Source: Myxococcales bacterium (GTDB taxonomy: Bacteria > Myxococcota_A > Polyangia > Polyangiales > Polyangiaceae). From it: 32,841 bases of DNA. Within the stretch, counting starts at the first letter, position 1. Each line of letters starts with the position of its first letter. Where the stretch lies: contig JAAFHV010000088.1 of the NCBI GenBank assembly GCA_013297655.1, positions 1 to 32,841 on the forward strand, written 5' to 3'. Positions 1-7,777 of this stretch are shown here, one piece after another. The notes under the pieces are model-generated. The model worked only from the letters and a program-made list of their open reading frames with translations. It searched no databases and was not told the DNA's origin. The translations under genes and the position numbers were made by a program.

Positions 1-1383
1 CGCGCCTCCGGAGCGACGCGAGGTCCCGCCTCCGGAGCGACGCGAGGTCCCGCCTCCGGAGCGACGCGAGGTCCCGCCTCCGGAGCGACGCGAGGTCCCG
101 CCTCCGGAGCGACGCGAGGAGCTTCCGTCACGATCGCGGGCGGGCTCGACGAGGGTGATGGGCTCCTCCTGTGGGCGCCGGCGCTCGTCGCGGCGGTGCG
201 TCGCGCGGGAGATGCGGGCGCGAGTGGACGTGCGCTCTTGTCGTTCGCTGAGGAAGGCACCGTGACCGCGATCGGGCTCGCCGCGGGCGGGAGCGAGCTC
301 GACGCGCTCGAGGACGACGCGCGGCACGCCGAGGCGCTCGCCTCACCCGAGCTCGCCGCCGCGTTCGAGGTGTACACAGGCGGACGCGACACCCTCGACG
401 ACGTGCCGGTGCCTACCGCGCCCGCGCCGGTGAAAGGGAAAAAGGCTGCGAAGGTCGTCTCGGGGCGCCCGCCGGCGGTGAGCCCGAAGTGGAAAGTGAA
501 GTGGACGCCGCTCTCGGTGCCGACCAAAGCGCGGCTCGACGGCGTGGCCCGCGCGCCGAACGATCGCGTCTGGATCGTGGGCGAGAAGGGCACCGTGTTC
601 GCGGGGCTCGTTCGCGACGACACGTGGCGCGCGATCGACGTGGGCACCACCTCGGACTTGTCCCGCGTCGTCGCCGCGCCGGACGGCACAATCTGGATCG
701 CGGGCAACGACGGCACGCTGCTTCGCGGGGACGACGGCGGCGCGGTGTGGTCGTCGAAGAGCCCGATCTCCGGAAGCAGCCACGCCGTCGGCGGTGTCGT
801 CGCCTTCGGCGACGTGGTCGTCGCGGTGGACAGCGAAGGGCTCGTTCATCGCTCCGAAGATCGCGGAGAACGATGGAGCGCGGTCCCCGTCGCGCCGCAC
901 CCGAAGACGGATGCCGCGGCTCCGCGGTGGGGGCTCATCGGCCTCGCGCGCGGCGCCGGGGACATGCTCTACGCGGTAGGCTTCGGGGGGATCGTGCTCG
1001 CGTCGGACGATCTCGGGCGCACGTTCCACACCCGCGTGCCGGGCCCCGCCCCTGCGCTCGGGTCGGTCGCGTGCGGGGACGGCGAGGTGTGGGTGGTCGG
1101 GATGGATAGGCTCCTGCGCGGCGCGGGAGGGCTCAAGGGTCCGCTCGTGTACGCGGGGCCGAAGCGCGAGCGCGACGCCACGTTCAGCGACGTCTCGGTC
1201 GCCGACGGCGCGGTGTGGGTGTGCCATTGGGCCATGGTGCTGCGCTCCTACGATCGCGGCGAGACGTGGGAAAAAGCTTACGATTTACGGTCGCTCATCG
1301 CCAACGCGATCCTCGCGCTCGGCAAGACCGAGGCGATCATCGTCGGCTCTCGTGGTCTCGCGATGGCATGCCGCGACCGCTGA
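1..1383 (+). CDS. Asp-box (BNR/Ycf48-like) beta-propeller protein, 5' truncated
   Basis: The reading frame is open from the first base of the window to the TGA at 1381-1383. Strong G/C third-position bias starts well before the first internal GTG (196), so the true start lies off the left edge. The visible part is 460 residues. It opens with five octapeptide repeats (PASGATRG), then an Ala-rich region, a Lys/Pro linker and a propeller-like C-terminal half. Three Asp-box-like motifs of the S-x-D-x-G-x-x-W type are visible (SEDRGERW, SDDLGRTF, SYDRGETW), along with repeated IWIVGE/IWIAGN blade strands. Asp-box propellers occur in sialidases, Ycf48 and many secreted proteins of unknown role; nothing here shows sialidase chemistry. 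The export signal, if any, is lost with the N-terminus. It converges with the next gene with only 4 nt between stops. Confidence 0.8.
   Translation, partial: RASGATRGPASGATRGPASGATRGPASGATRGPASGATRGASVTIAGGLDEGDGLLLWAPALVAAVRRAGDAGASGRALLSFAEEGTVTAIGLAAGGSELDALEDDARHAEALASPELAAAFEVYTGGRDTLDDVPVPTAPAPVKGKKAAKVVSGRPPAVSPKWKVKWTPLSVPTKARLDGVARAPNDRVWIVGEKGTVFAGLVRDDTWRAIDVGTTSDLSRVVAAPDGTIWIAGNDGTLLRGDDGGAVWSSKSPISGSSHAVGGVVAFGDVVVAVDSEGLVHRSEDRGERWSAVPVAPHPKTDAAAPRWGLIGLARGAGDMLYAVGFGGIVLASDDLGRTFHTRVPGPAPALGSVACGDGEVWVVGMDRLLRGAGGLKGPLVYAGPKRERDATFSDVSVADGAVWVCHWAMVLRSYDRGETWEKAYDLRSLIANAILALGKTEAIIVGSRGLAMACRDR
3..119. repeat. 24-bp tandem repeat, 5 copies, in frame
   Basis: Five head-to-tail copies of a 24-bp unit start at 3, 27, 51, 75 and 99. 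The last diverges after base 119. Each unit contains the palindrome CTCCGGAG. Twenty-four is a multiple of three, and the array lies in frame with the propeller gene, encoding PASGATRG. Copies are identical at the nucleotide level, which suggests recent expansion. The array touches the contig edge, so the real copy number is unknown. Confidence 0.9.
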
Positions 1384-1387
1384 GTCG

Positions 1388-1636
1388 TCAACGATACGGA
1401 GTCGCGTCGTCGAGGGGGCGCACGGTGACCGTGACGTGGAGGAGCGTGGTCTCTCCCTGCGGCGTGGGCTCGTCGAACGTCCAGAGCACGCTCGCCACGT
1501 GGTACGTCTTCGGGTTCGAGCGCCCCGCGCGCGAGAACGCGATGCGCTCGCCTTCGCGCGGCGCGTAGGGGAGCCGTAGCTTCCCGAGCCACCGCCCATG
1601 CTCGTCGGCGATGAAGACCATGACCCCTTCGGTCAT
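1388..1636 (-). CDS. Small conserved-looking hypothetical protein (82 aa)
   Basis: I do not recognise this family. The 82-residue product has no signal peptide or membrane segment. It looks like a small all-beta domain, with alternating strands around VMVFIADEHG, YHVASVLWTF and TLLHVTVTVRPLDD. The ATG at 1636 is supported by an AGGAG about 7 nt upstream (on the minus strand), better than the second Met five codons later. The gene lies 125 nt downstream of the six-gene lipid operon on the same strand, so it could be its distal member. It converges with the propeller gene, with 4 nt between the two stops and no room for a terminator. Confidence 0.65.
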   Translation of the reverse strand: MTEGVMVFIADEHGRWLGKLRLPYAPREGERIAFSRAGRSNPKTYHVASVLWTFDEPTPQGETTLLHVTVTVRPLDDATPYR

Positions 1637-1761
1637 CGTCCGACTCCTCTGGCGCTCATCGCTCGAAGGTACGGCACGAGGGTGCCGTCGTCATGGCTCC
1701 AGGCTCGGGGCTCGTCGCGTGCTCCGTTTTGCCGCGTTTCGTCGCGATCCGCCAGAGGCCG

Positions 1762-2835
1762 TCATGGCGAAAAACCGCGACCGGGGTCGGACACGGCCCG
1801 GTTCGGGACGCCGGCGCCCTCGTCGGGACGTCCCTCGGTCGTTCGGAGGAGGGGAACCAGGGCACCGACGGCGGTCCACACGAGATGAGCAGCGTGGAGG
1901 AGCAGCGCGACGCCGACCGCGTCGGCCCGGCTCACGCCGAGGCTCGGTGCGGCGAGCGCAAAACCGCCGTCCGTCGCGCCGAGCTGGAACGGAACCAGGT
2001 CGCCGGCGGAGCTTCCGACAAGATGCACGGCCTGCCCGACGAGCCCGCGCAGAAGCGTGGCCGGCCCGCGGCTCTCGGAGGCCGCGCCGAGCAGAAGGCC
2101 AATCCCGAGCGCCTGGAGCGCGCGCGCGACGACGTGGAGCGCGAGCGGGGCCCCTGGCAAGCCTTCGTGCACTCTGCATGCGTCGCGGGTGGCCTCGAGC
2201 GTCACAAGGAGCGCCTCCGCGCGCGGGCCCGGGGCGAGCGAACGTGCGGCGCGCTCGGCGACGGAGAGCGCCCAACGGCTTCGAGACACGAGGGTGAGCC
2301 CGATGGCGGCGAGGCCGACCATCGTCGTGTGGATGCCAATCGCGATCGTGAGAGCCGACATCCCCGTGAGCGCGCACGTCGCGAGGAAGCACACCGCGCC
2401 GACCAGCGCGTTCGCGGCCAAGGCGATCGTGTGGCTCACCGCCGCGACCGAGGCCGCTTTCGCAGGGGTCGAAAATCGGGAAAGGGTCGCCGCGACGTAG
2501 GCCTCGGCGACGGTGCGCCCTGCGGGAAGCGCGGTGGTCATCGCGTATCCGACGAGGTGGGATCGGACGAGCGCACCGAGCGGGATACGAACGCCGAGCG
2601 CGCCGTAAAGCGCCCGGGTCGCGCGAAGCTCGACCGCGATCCGCGCCCCCTCGCATACGAGCACGAGCGGCACGACGAAGGCGCACCGCCCGAGGACCTC
2701 CGCCACCTCGTCGGCGCCCACGAGACGAACGAGGCCCGTCACCGCAGCCGCCGCGAGCGCGAAGAGAGCGACGCGGGCGATGCACGTGCGCACGGACTTC
2801 CCTGCGCCGGTGGCAGACGGCGCGGACGAGGTCAT
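1762..2835 (-). CDS. Multi-pass membrane protein, LPG-synthase-TM/flippase-like superfamily
   Basis: The 357-residue protein has a short polar N-terminus followed by about eight hydrophobic segments. It carries features of the lysylphosphatidylglycerol synthase transmembrane (YbhN/AglD-like, UPF0104) superfamily: an early segment with a conserved-looking EGARIAVELRATR stretch, a cytoplasmic VRSHLVGYAMTTALPAGRTVAEAY region, and a late VHLVGSSAGDLVPFQLGATDGGFAL motif resembling the family's P-x-G-x-G-x-x-E region. Family members flip or move lipid-linked substrates, or form the membrane half of aminoacyl-lipid synthases; no soluble synthase domain is attached. The start is the ATG at 2835, which overlaps the stop of the CDP-alcohol transferase as ATGA. 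It is the sixth gene of the operon. An inferred role is moving the operon's lipid product across the inner membrane. The tail after the last segment is polar and Pro/Arg-rich. Confidence 0.75.
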   Translation of the reverse strand: MTSSAPSATGAGKSVRTCIARVALFALAAAAVTGLVRLVGADEVAEVLGRCAFVVPLVLVCEGARIAVELRATRALYGALGVRIPLGALVRSHLVGYAMTTALPAGRTVAEAYVAATLSRFSTPAKAASVAAVSHTIALAANALVGAVCFLATCALTGMSALTIAIGIHTTMVGLAAIGLTLVSRSRWALSVAERAARSLAPGPRAEALLVTLEATRDACRVHEGLPGAPLALHVVARALQALGIGLLLGAASESRGPATLLRGLVGQAVHLVGSSAGDLVPFQLGATDGGFALAAPSLGVSRADAVGVALLLHAAHLVWTAVGALVPLLRTTEGRPDEGAGVPNRAVSDPGRGFSP

Positions 2836-3857
2836 GACGGATCGGCCTTCGGGGCCAGCAAGCGCCACCCGCCGTGAAGCGTCCGAGCATAGGCAACGAT
2901 CACGACGAACAGGGAAATGAAGGCACAAACGCTCGCGCTCGAAGGTACGAGAGCGGCGACCGGGAGCGGCACGAGCGAGAGCCAGAGCGTGCGCGGGAGC
3001 CCTCGCTCGCGCCCGTCGCCATGATGGCGCGCGACGACGAGGTGGCCCACGAAGTGTGCACACGTGAGGCCCAGCAGGCCGCCGACGAGCGGGCCGGGAG
3101 CGCCGAGGAGCACGAACCCGAAGAGCCCGGCGAGCGCGACTCCGAGAGGCGCGAGCTCACGTAGCGGGAAGCCTCGACGACGGGCACGAACGAGCGGCGA
3201 CACCACCGCTACCGCGTGAACGGTGACCAAAATCCCTACGAGCACGGTGCCGAACGTCACTCTCTCTCGCGACACGCGGAGCCACGACGGATCCCCGAAG
3301 AGCGCGACCAAGATCTCCACCACGACGAGCGCGGTCACACCTTCGGTCGGCCCGACGGCAGGCAAAATCAAGCGTCCCGTGCGTGACTGTTCCCAGAAGG
3401 TGCTCGCGAAGGTCAGGGCGCCGAGCAGAGAGAGCGCAGCCATCCCTACCGCGTCGAGGTGGAGCAAGAGCCCCGTCGACACGAGTACCGACGTCGACGT
3501 CACGCCGTCGAGCCCATGATCGAGGAGCTCGCCACGGGGGCTGGTCTGGCCCGTCCGACGCGCGTGCGCACCGTCGACGTTGTCGAGGGTGAGGCTCGCG
3601 AACATGCAGAGCGCGGCCAACCCATAGAGACCGGGCGCACCGCGGCTGGCGGCGATGGCGCATGCGGCAGACACCACCCCGAGGCACTGCGCGGCGACCG
3701 TGAGGGTGTTCGGCGTGATACGCGCCGGAATGTGGGCCACCATCGGGTCCCACAAGAGCCGACGATAGATTCCAATCAGCAGCGACTGATCGGTGACCTC
3801 GTACGAGGCCACGCCGCGGCGCGCTTGCGGATCGAGCTGCGAGGCTGCGAGAGTCAC
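2832..3857 (-). CDS. CDP-alcohol phosphatidyltransferase, choline/ethanolamine phosphotransferase type
   Basis: The 341-residue integral membrane enzyme carries the complete CDP-alcohol phosphotransferase signature D95-G96-x2-A99-R100-x8-G109-x3-D113-x3-D117, which binds two divalent metals and the CDP moiety. The N-terminal block (Y-E-V-T-D-x-S-L-L, then IPARITPNTLT) resembles eukaryotic-type choline/ethanolamine phosphotransferases more than the short bacterial PgsA/PssA enzymes. Length and hydrophobic segments on both sides of the motif also fit that class. The expected reaction is transfer of a phospho-alcohol head group from a CDP-alcohol onto a lipid hydroxyl, releasing CMP. The start is the GTG at 3857, overlapping the Coq4-like gene's stop as GTGA. 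It is the fifth gene of the operon. The substrate cannot be read from the sequence. Confidence 0.88.
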   Translation of the reverse strand: MTLAASQLDPQARRGVASYEVTDQSLLIGIYRRLLWDPMVAHIPARITPNTLTVAAQCLGVVSAACAIAASRGAPGLYGLAALCMFASLTLDNVDGAHARRTGQTSPRGELLDHGLDGVTSTSVLVSTGLLLHLDAVGMAALSLLGALTFASTFWEQSRTGRLILPAVGPTEGVTALVVVEILVALFGDPSWLRVSRERVTFGTVLVGILVTVHAVAVVSPLVRARRRGFPLRELAPLGVALAGLFGFVLLGAPGPLVGGLLGLTCAHFVGHLVVARHHGDGRERGLPRTLWLSLVPLPVAALVPSSASVCAFISLFVVIVAYARTLHGGWRLLAPKADPS

Positions 3858-4609
3858 GACGCCTCTTCGGCGAGACGGAGGCGGACACGGAGCGCTTCGA
3901 GCGGCTCTTCCCAGTGATCCTCCCAGCGCATCGAGAGGAGAAACCGAGCTTCTTTTCCGCGTCGATAGGCCGCGTAGGCCGCGCGCGGGAGCGAAGGATA
4001 GGAGCGCACCCACTGCATGCACCCGACCACCGCCGCGAGCCGGGGCGCCGGCGTACCGAGCTGCCCGTGGGTAAAGGCCTGAAGGAGAATCTCTCCCGGG
4101 ACATCGGGCGCATAGCCGGTGAGCACGTGCCAGATGTCGTGCGACTGCCGGAACCGCTGTGCGAAATAGGCAATCGCGGGGGGCAGGCCGGGCGGCGCCT
4201 GGAAGATGTCCGGATCGAGGGCACCGTCGAGCACGTGCTTCGCGTACGCGTGACCGAGAGTGCCCACCGCGCATCGTGAGAGCGCGCCGAAATCGAGCGT
4301 GCTCGAGTCGAGGACGGGCATGTCGCGCATGAGGTCGAGGCCCCCCGGCTCGCACAAGAAGCGGGTGAGCGCGGCGGGGACGTGGTCTCGATCGAGGGCG
4401 ACGGCGAGCACGAAGATCTGCGCCGTGTCGTTCGGATCGCGGACGAGACGCGCGAGCGCGCCGAGCGCCACCCGCGCACGATCCATGTTCGACCCGTGCA
4501 AGATCGCGTGAACCGCGTCTGCTTCGTCGGGGGCTCCGCGCGACGCCGCGTCGAAACGCGGCGGGCGCGAGGCGGAAGGGAGCACACGAGCTTCGGTGGA
4601 CGGCATCAT
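3854..4609 (-). CDS. Coq4-family protein
   Basis: The 251-residue soluble protein has the Coq4 hallmark HDxxH-x11-E: H157, D158, H161 and E173 in SHDIWHVLTGY...PGE. Upstream is a family-like GTLGHAYAKHVLD stretch (about residues 117-129). Coq4 binds a metal and prenylated quinone-like lipids, and is linked to C1 decarboxylation/hydroxylation in ubiquinone biosynthesis. No ubi or coq partner is near, and the neighbours are lipid enzymes, so a different long-chain lipid substrate is inferred. The start is the ATG at 4609 (ATGA overlap with the hydrolase gene; a second Met follows directly). Length is typical for the family without a mitochondrial leader. It is the fourth gene of the operon. Confidence 0.88.
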   Translation of the reverse strand: MMPSTEARVLPSASRPPRFDAASRGAPDEADAVHAILHGSNMDRARVALGALARLVRDPNDTAQIFVLAVALDRDHVPAALTRFLCEPGGLDLMRDMPVLDSSTLDFGALSRCAVGTLGHAYAKHVLDGALDPDIFQAPPGLPPAIAYFAQRFRQSHDIWHVLTGYAPDVPGEILLQAFTHGQLGTPAPRLAAVVGCMQWVRSYPSLPRAAYAAYRRGKEARFLLSMRWEDHWEEPLEALRVRLRLAEEAS

Positions 4610-5706
4610 GAAAACCTCGACGAAGGGACGGGAGAACAACGAGCGGAGGCGGTGGACGAGAGCGGATCGAGACCCCCTCGCGGGATCTCGGGTGGCGATC
4701 GCGGTATGGCGTCGACGAGACGATCGATCGCGCGCAGCAGGCGGCCGTGGCTCGGCTGGAGCAAGTGCCCGCCGGCGAAGACCTCGAGCTCGGCGTCGAA
4801 GTGCTTCGCGATCTCGATCGCGTGCGCGACCGGCGCGATGCGATCGCCGCGTGCGGCGAGCACGATCATGCGGTGTCGTAAGAGCTGCGAGGGGCGAGCG
4901 AGGAGGCTCGCGCCCACCGCTGGTGCGCGCGGCGGTTCCGACGATGCGAGCTGTGACCGGCACGCCGGATCAGGCACGTTCCCTCGAGAGAAATCCGTCA
5001 GATCGGAGAGCGGAACCACGGGGACCGCGAACGAGAGGCGCGCCTCCACCGTCGCGAGCAGCGCGACCAGGTAACCGCCGAGGCTCGCGCCTGCCGCGCC
5101 GACCATCGCGGCGCCGCGTGCTCGAAAGAGCTCGAGGAGCCCGCGCAGCTCGAGGACGATGCGTCGTGTCTGCTCGAAGGTGGCGATCGGATCGGGGCTC
5201 GGATACCTCGGTCGACCGTCGCTCGGCGCGCGCACCCCGTGGCTAGGCAATGTCACGAGCGCGACGTCGTGCCCACGCTGGAAGAGCCTACGTACGGGCC
5301 ACAACCATCGCTCGACGCCGTAATGTCCGCCGCGATACCCATGGACCAGCATCACCGCGGAGCGCGCCGGCGCGCGATGCAAGAAGAGCCGTGCCGCCGC
5401 CGGATCGCGCGCCGTGGTGTGCGTATCGGCGTTCCAACGCGCGTCCCACACCTCGTCCGCGAACGCCGTGCCCATGCTCGCGACGCGTTCGAGGTGCGGC
5501 TGTGGAAGCACGGGGAGCGGAAAAGGGTCGACCTCCGGCGCGAGCCCTTCGTTCGCGCGCGACCGACGAGCCAAGGGGTGCTCACTGGCGCCGGCCCGCG
5601 CGAGGCTAGGGCGAACGAGCGCCCGCGCGGCGAGGACGTCCACCTTCCCGGCCACTCGCGAAAAGGTGTCCTCGAGGCTGGCCCACGATGGCCATGCCCG
5701 CGTCAC
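4606..5706 (-). CDS. Alpha/beta hydrolase
   Basis: The 366-residue alpha/beta hydrolase has an oxyanion-hole HG (residues 122-123 in LVHGYRGGHYG), a nucleophile elbow GASLGG with S208, a likely acid D288 (AARGDRIAP) and a likely catalytic H314 (FAGGHLL). An N-terminal extension of about 100 residues, Arg/Pro-rich and without a signal peptide, precedes the fold. Such enzymes cleave esters, thioesters or amides; the substrate is not evident. Its place between the GMC oxidoreductase and the Coq4 gene suggests a lipid ester. The start is the GTG at 5706, forming GTGA with the oxidoreductase stop. It is the third gene of the operon. A non-hydrolytic role cannot be excluded, but the triad looks intact. 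Confidence 0.85.
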   Translation of the reverse strand: MTRAWPSWASLEDTFSRVAGKVDVLAARALVRPSLARAGASEHPLARRSRANEGLAPEVDPFPLPVLPQPHLERVASMGTAFADEVWDARWNADTHTTARDPAAARLFLHRAPARSAVMLVHGYRGGHYGVERWLWPVRRLFQRGHDVALVTLPSHGVRAPSDGRPRYPSPDPIATFEQTRRIVLELRGLLELFRARGAAMVGAAGASLGGYLVALLATVEARLSFAVPVVPLSDLTDFSRGNVPDPACRSQLASSEPPRAPAVGASLLARPSQLLRHRMIVLAARGDRIAPVAHAIEIAKHFDAELEVFAGGHLLQPSHGRLLRAIDRLVDAIPRSPPEIPRGGLDPLSSTASARCSPVPSSRFS

Positions 5707-7241
5707 GCGGTCTCCCTTCGGATGCGGGCAAAACGATCGCGCAGGCGCCACGCGATCCGCGTCGCGGAGGCCATGATCGGCACTTGCGCGTTCACGCCGA
5801 GAGAGCTCCGGAACACGCTCCCGTCGGCGACGTAGAGGTTCTCGACCTCGTAGGTCTCGCCGCTCTCGTCCACCACGTCGTGCGAAGGGGACAGGCCCAT
5901 CCGCGCGGTGCACAGGGGATGAAACGAGATCGACTCGAAACGAGCGCCTTCGATGGGCGAACGCGCGAGCACGCGGAGCGCGTCGACGTCGCGGATGGGT
6001 GCCTGGCCGCGGAGCGGAACGAGCACCTCTTTTGCGCCCCCCGCGAGGGCCATTTCGGCGACCGTGCAGAAGCCGCGGACGAACGCGGCCTTGTCGACGG
6101 GGTCCATGCGATAGGTAACGATCGGCTCCCGACCGAAGCCGCGCCGAACGGAGCCTCGGCCTCGATCGCGAAGGAGCCCGGCGAAGAGCGCCGTGCTCGG
6201 CACCTGCTCCACGTACGCACGATGACGCGCTCCGACGCCCGGCATGCGACTCGCCACGAGGCTCGGATCGGCGAACATGCCCAGGAGCAAAACGCCGTCC
6301 TTCACGAGGTGGTCCGAATAGACACTTTGCAGTGCTCCTTTCCAACCTTCGACGCGTGACGGAGCGATCGCGCCGACCCCGAAGCCGGGATGGAGGGTGA
6401 GGTTTTCACCGAGCGCTTTCGACCGGCGACCGAGCCCGGAGGCACGCAAAAGAAGCGGCGTGTGGAGCGCGCCCGCGGCGACGACGACCACCTTCGCGTG
6501 GACCCGAAAGGCAGCCCCGGGCGCGCCACGACTGCCGCCGAGCACGCGGCCCGATACGCCGATGGCCTTTCCTCCGCGCGTGACGACGCGCTCGACGAGG
6601 CAATCGGAGTAGACCACTGCACCGTGGGCGCGCGCTTTTCGTAAGTAGGTCACGTCGACCGATTTTTTCGCGCCGGTCGGACAGCCGATGGTGCAGCGCC
6701 CTTGGCCGGTGCAGTGCTCGACGTTCCGCCGCATGGGCGAGATCGCCATTCCGAGTCGGTTTGCCCCCGCGACGAAGAGAGCGGTCGAGCCGGATCGGAG
6801 ATTTTCACTCGTCTCGGAGACTCCGATCTCGCGTTCGACGTGCGCGAAGATAGGCTCCATTCGCTTCGGCGAGAGGTCTTCGAGGCCGTCTTTGCACCAC
6901 TCGTCGAGCACGGAATCGGGGACACGAAAGCAGACCCCTCCGGTAAGGACGGAGCCTCCGCCGACCACACGACCGGTCACGATTTGCACCGCCGGCGAGT
7001 CGCCGATTCCGAGCGCGATCGTGGCGCCCGCGCCGCGGTACATCCGGCGCGTGCTCTCCGCGAACGAGAAGCTCCGGTAGTCCTCCGGAGCGTAATAACC
7101 GCCCTCCTCGAGCACGCACACCGTGAGCCCCGCCTCGGCGAGCTCCTTCGCGACGACGGCGCCGCCGGAGCCGGAGCCCACGACGCACACGTCGACGGAG
7201 CACTCGAATCCGCCCGCGAGCTCGCGCCCGACGACGATCAT
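5703..7241 (-). CDS. GMC-family FAD oxidoreductase (alcohol/sterol oxidase-like)
   Basis: The 512-residue flavoprotein has the N-terminal Rossmann dinucleotide motif G22-x-G24-x-x-G27 followed by an acidic strand end (LEEGG). A VTGRVVGGGSVLTGG segment follows, and then a Cys-containing block (C-T-G-Q-G-R-C-T-I-G-C-P-T-G) seen in long-chain alcohol oxidase and cholesterol-oxidase-like members. The C-terminal active-site pair is His (SFHPLCTARMG) and Asn (SLGVNAQVP), the His/Asn arrangement of cholesterol-oxidase-like GMC enzymes. It should oxidise a hydroxyl on a hydrophobic alcohol or sterol to aldehyde or ketone, with oxygen or another acceptor. No Tat or Sec signal is visible, so it is probably cytoplasmic. 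The start ATG at 7241 overlaps the preceding stop as ATGA. It is the second gene of the operon. Confidence 0.9.
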   Translation of the reverse strand: MIVVGRELAGGFECSVDVCVVGSGSGGAVVAKELAEAGLTVCVLEEGGYYAPEDYRSFSFAESTRRMYRGAGATIALGIGDSPAVQIVTGRVVGGGSVLTGGVCFRVPDSVLDEWCKDGLEDLSPKRMEPIFAHVEREIGVSETSENLRSGSTALFVAGANRLGMAISPMRRNVEHCTGQGRCTIGCPTGAKKSVDVTYLRKARAHGAVVYSDCLVERVVTRGGKAIGVSGRVLGGSRGAPGAAFRVHAKVVVVAAGALHTPLLLRASGLGRRSKALGENLTLHPGFGVGAIAPSRVEGWKGALQSVYSDHLVKDGVLLLGMFADPSLVASRMPGVGARHRAYVEQVPSTALFAGLLRDRGRGSVRRGFGREPIVTYRMDPVDKAAFVRGFCTVAEMALAGGAKEVLVPLRGQAPIRDVDALRVLARSPIEGARFESISFHPLCTARMGLSPSHDVVDESGETYEVENLYVADGSVFRSSLGVNAQVPIMASATRIAWRLRDRFARIRRETA

Positions 7242-7771
7242 GACGGCCTCCCTTCTCGAATCGATTCGGGCCGCGCCCGCCGGTGCGAAGGTGTGGAACG
7301 AGCCCGACCCGCGCCGTCGATCGGTGCGCTTTCTCGTAGCACCGTGAGAACGACGCTCCTCGCACGCGCCTCACGCGTCGACGGCGAGCGCGTCTCGTTC
7401 GTCGTCGCGGGAGCACGCCCGAAGTGGGCCATCCCGAGGACCGATTTCCACACGTCGAGCGCGAGCGTGCCCGCGGCGTCGAGCGCGACGAGGTAGTCCG
7501 CCCGCTCGCGGAGCGGAAGCGCGCTCATGGCACGCAGCCCATATCCGAAGCGCACCGGGGAGAGCTCCACCACCGCGAGCATCCCGAGAAGGACGACCCG
7601 AGTCGTGCGGTTCGGGGTGCCGAGCCAGCGACCTACGTCGGACGCCAGCTCCGCGAACCGAGAAGGGGATTCGGCGGCACGTGGCTCGGGCTCGTAGAGC
7701 GCCGCGGCGAGAGCCTGCACCACACGTCGTTCGCGCGGCCCGAGCTCGTGGTCTTGCCAGTCGCGGATCAT
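7238..7771 (-). CDS. Small helical protein like the N-terminal domain of long-chain alcohol oxidases
   Basis: The 177-residue protein begins MIRDWQDHELGPRERRVVQA and continues with helices (ALAAALYEPEP, RFAELASDVGRWL, TRVVLLGMLAVVELSP). These resemble the short helical domain found at the N-terminus of long-chain fatty alcohol oxidases, where it precedes the GMC domain. Here that domain is a separate gene directly in front of the GMC gene, so it is inferred to be its partner subunit. The start is fixed by a GGAGG about 6 nt before the ATG at 7771. In-frame starts farther upstream (7843, 7882) lack a ribosome-binding site. It is the first gene of the six-gene operon and ends with an ATGA overlap. 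The C-terminus is Arg-rich. The family match is from memory of residue patterns. Confidence 0.65.
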   Translation of the reverse strand: MIRDWQDHELGPRERRVVQALAAALYEPEPRAAESPSRFAELASDVGRWLGTPNRTTRVVLLGMLAVVELSPVRFGYGLRAMSALPLRERADYLVALDAAGTLALDVWKSVLGMAHFGRAPATTNETRSPSTREARARSVVLTVLRESAPIDGAGRARSTPSHRRARPESIREGRPS

Positions 7772-7777
7772 GCTCGC
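7772..7777 (-). promoter_or_regulatory. Spacer of the strong ribosome-binding site that fixes the operon's first start
   Basis: On the minus strand, GGAGG is followed by a spacer of about 6 nt and the ATG at 7771-7769. It is one of the few clear Shine-Dalgarno sites in the window, and it decides between three in-frame starts. Confidence 0.6.

Noticed and set aside
1-122. The 24-bp repeats as a CRISPR array
   Set aside because: Units are contiguous without spacers and keep the coding frame.
343-1227. Long Arg/His/Pro-rich open frame on the minus strand opposite the propeller gene
   Set aside because: It is the complement of a gene with clear codon bias and Asp-box motifs; its composition is typical of antisense frames in GC-rich DNA.
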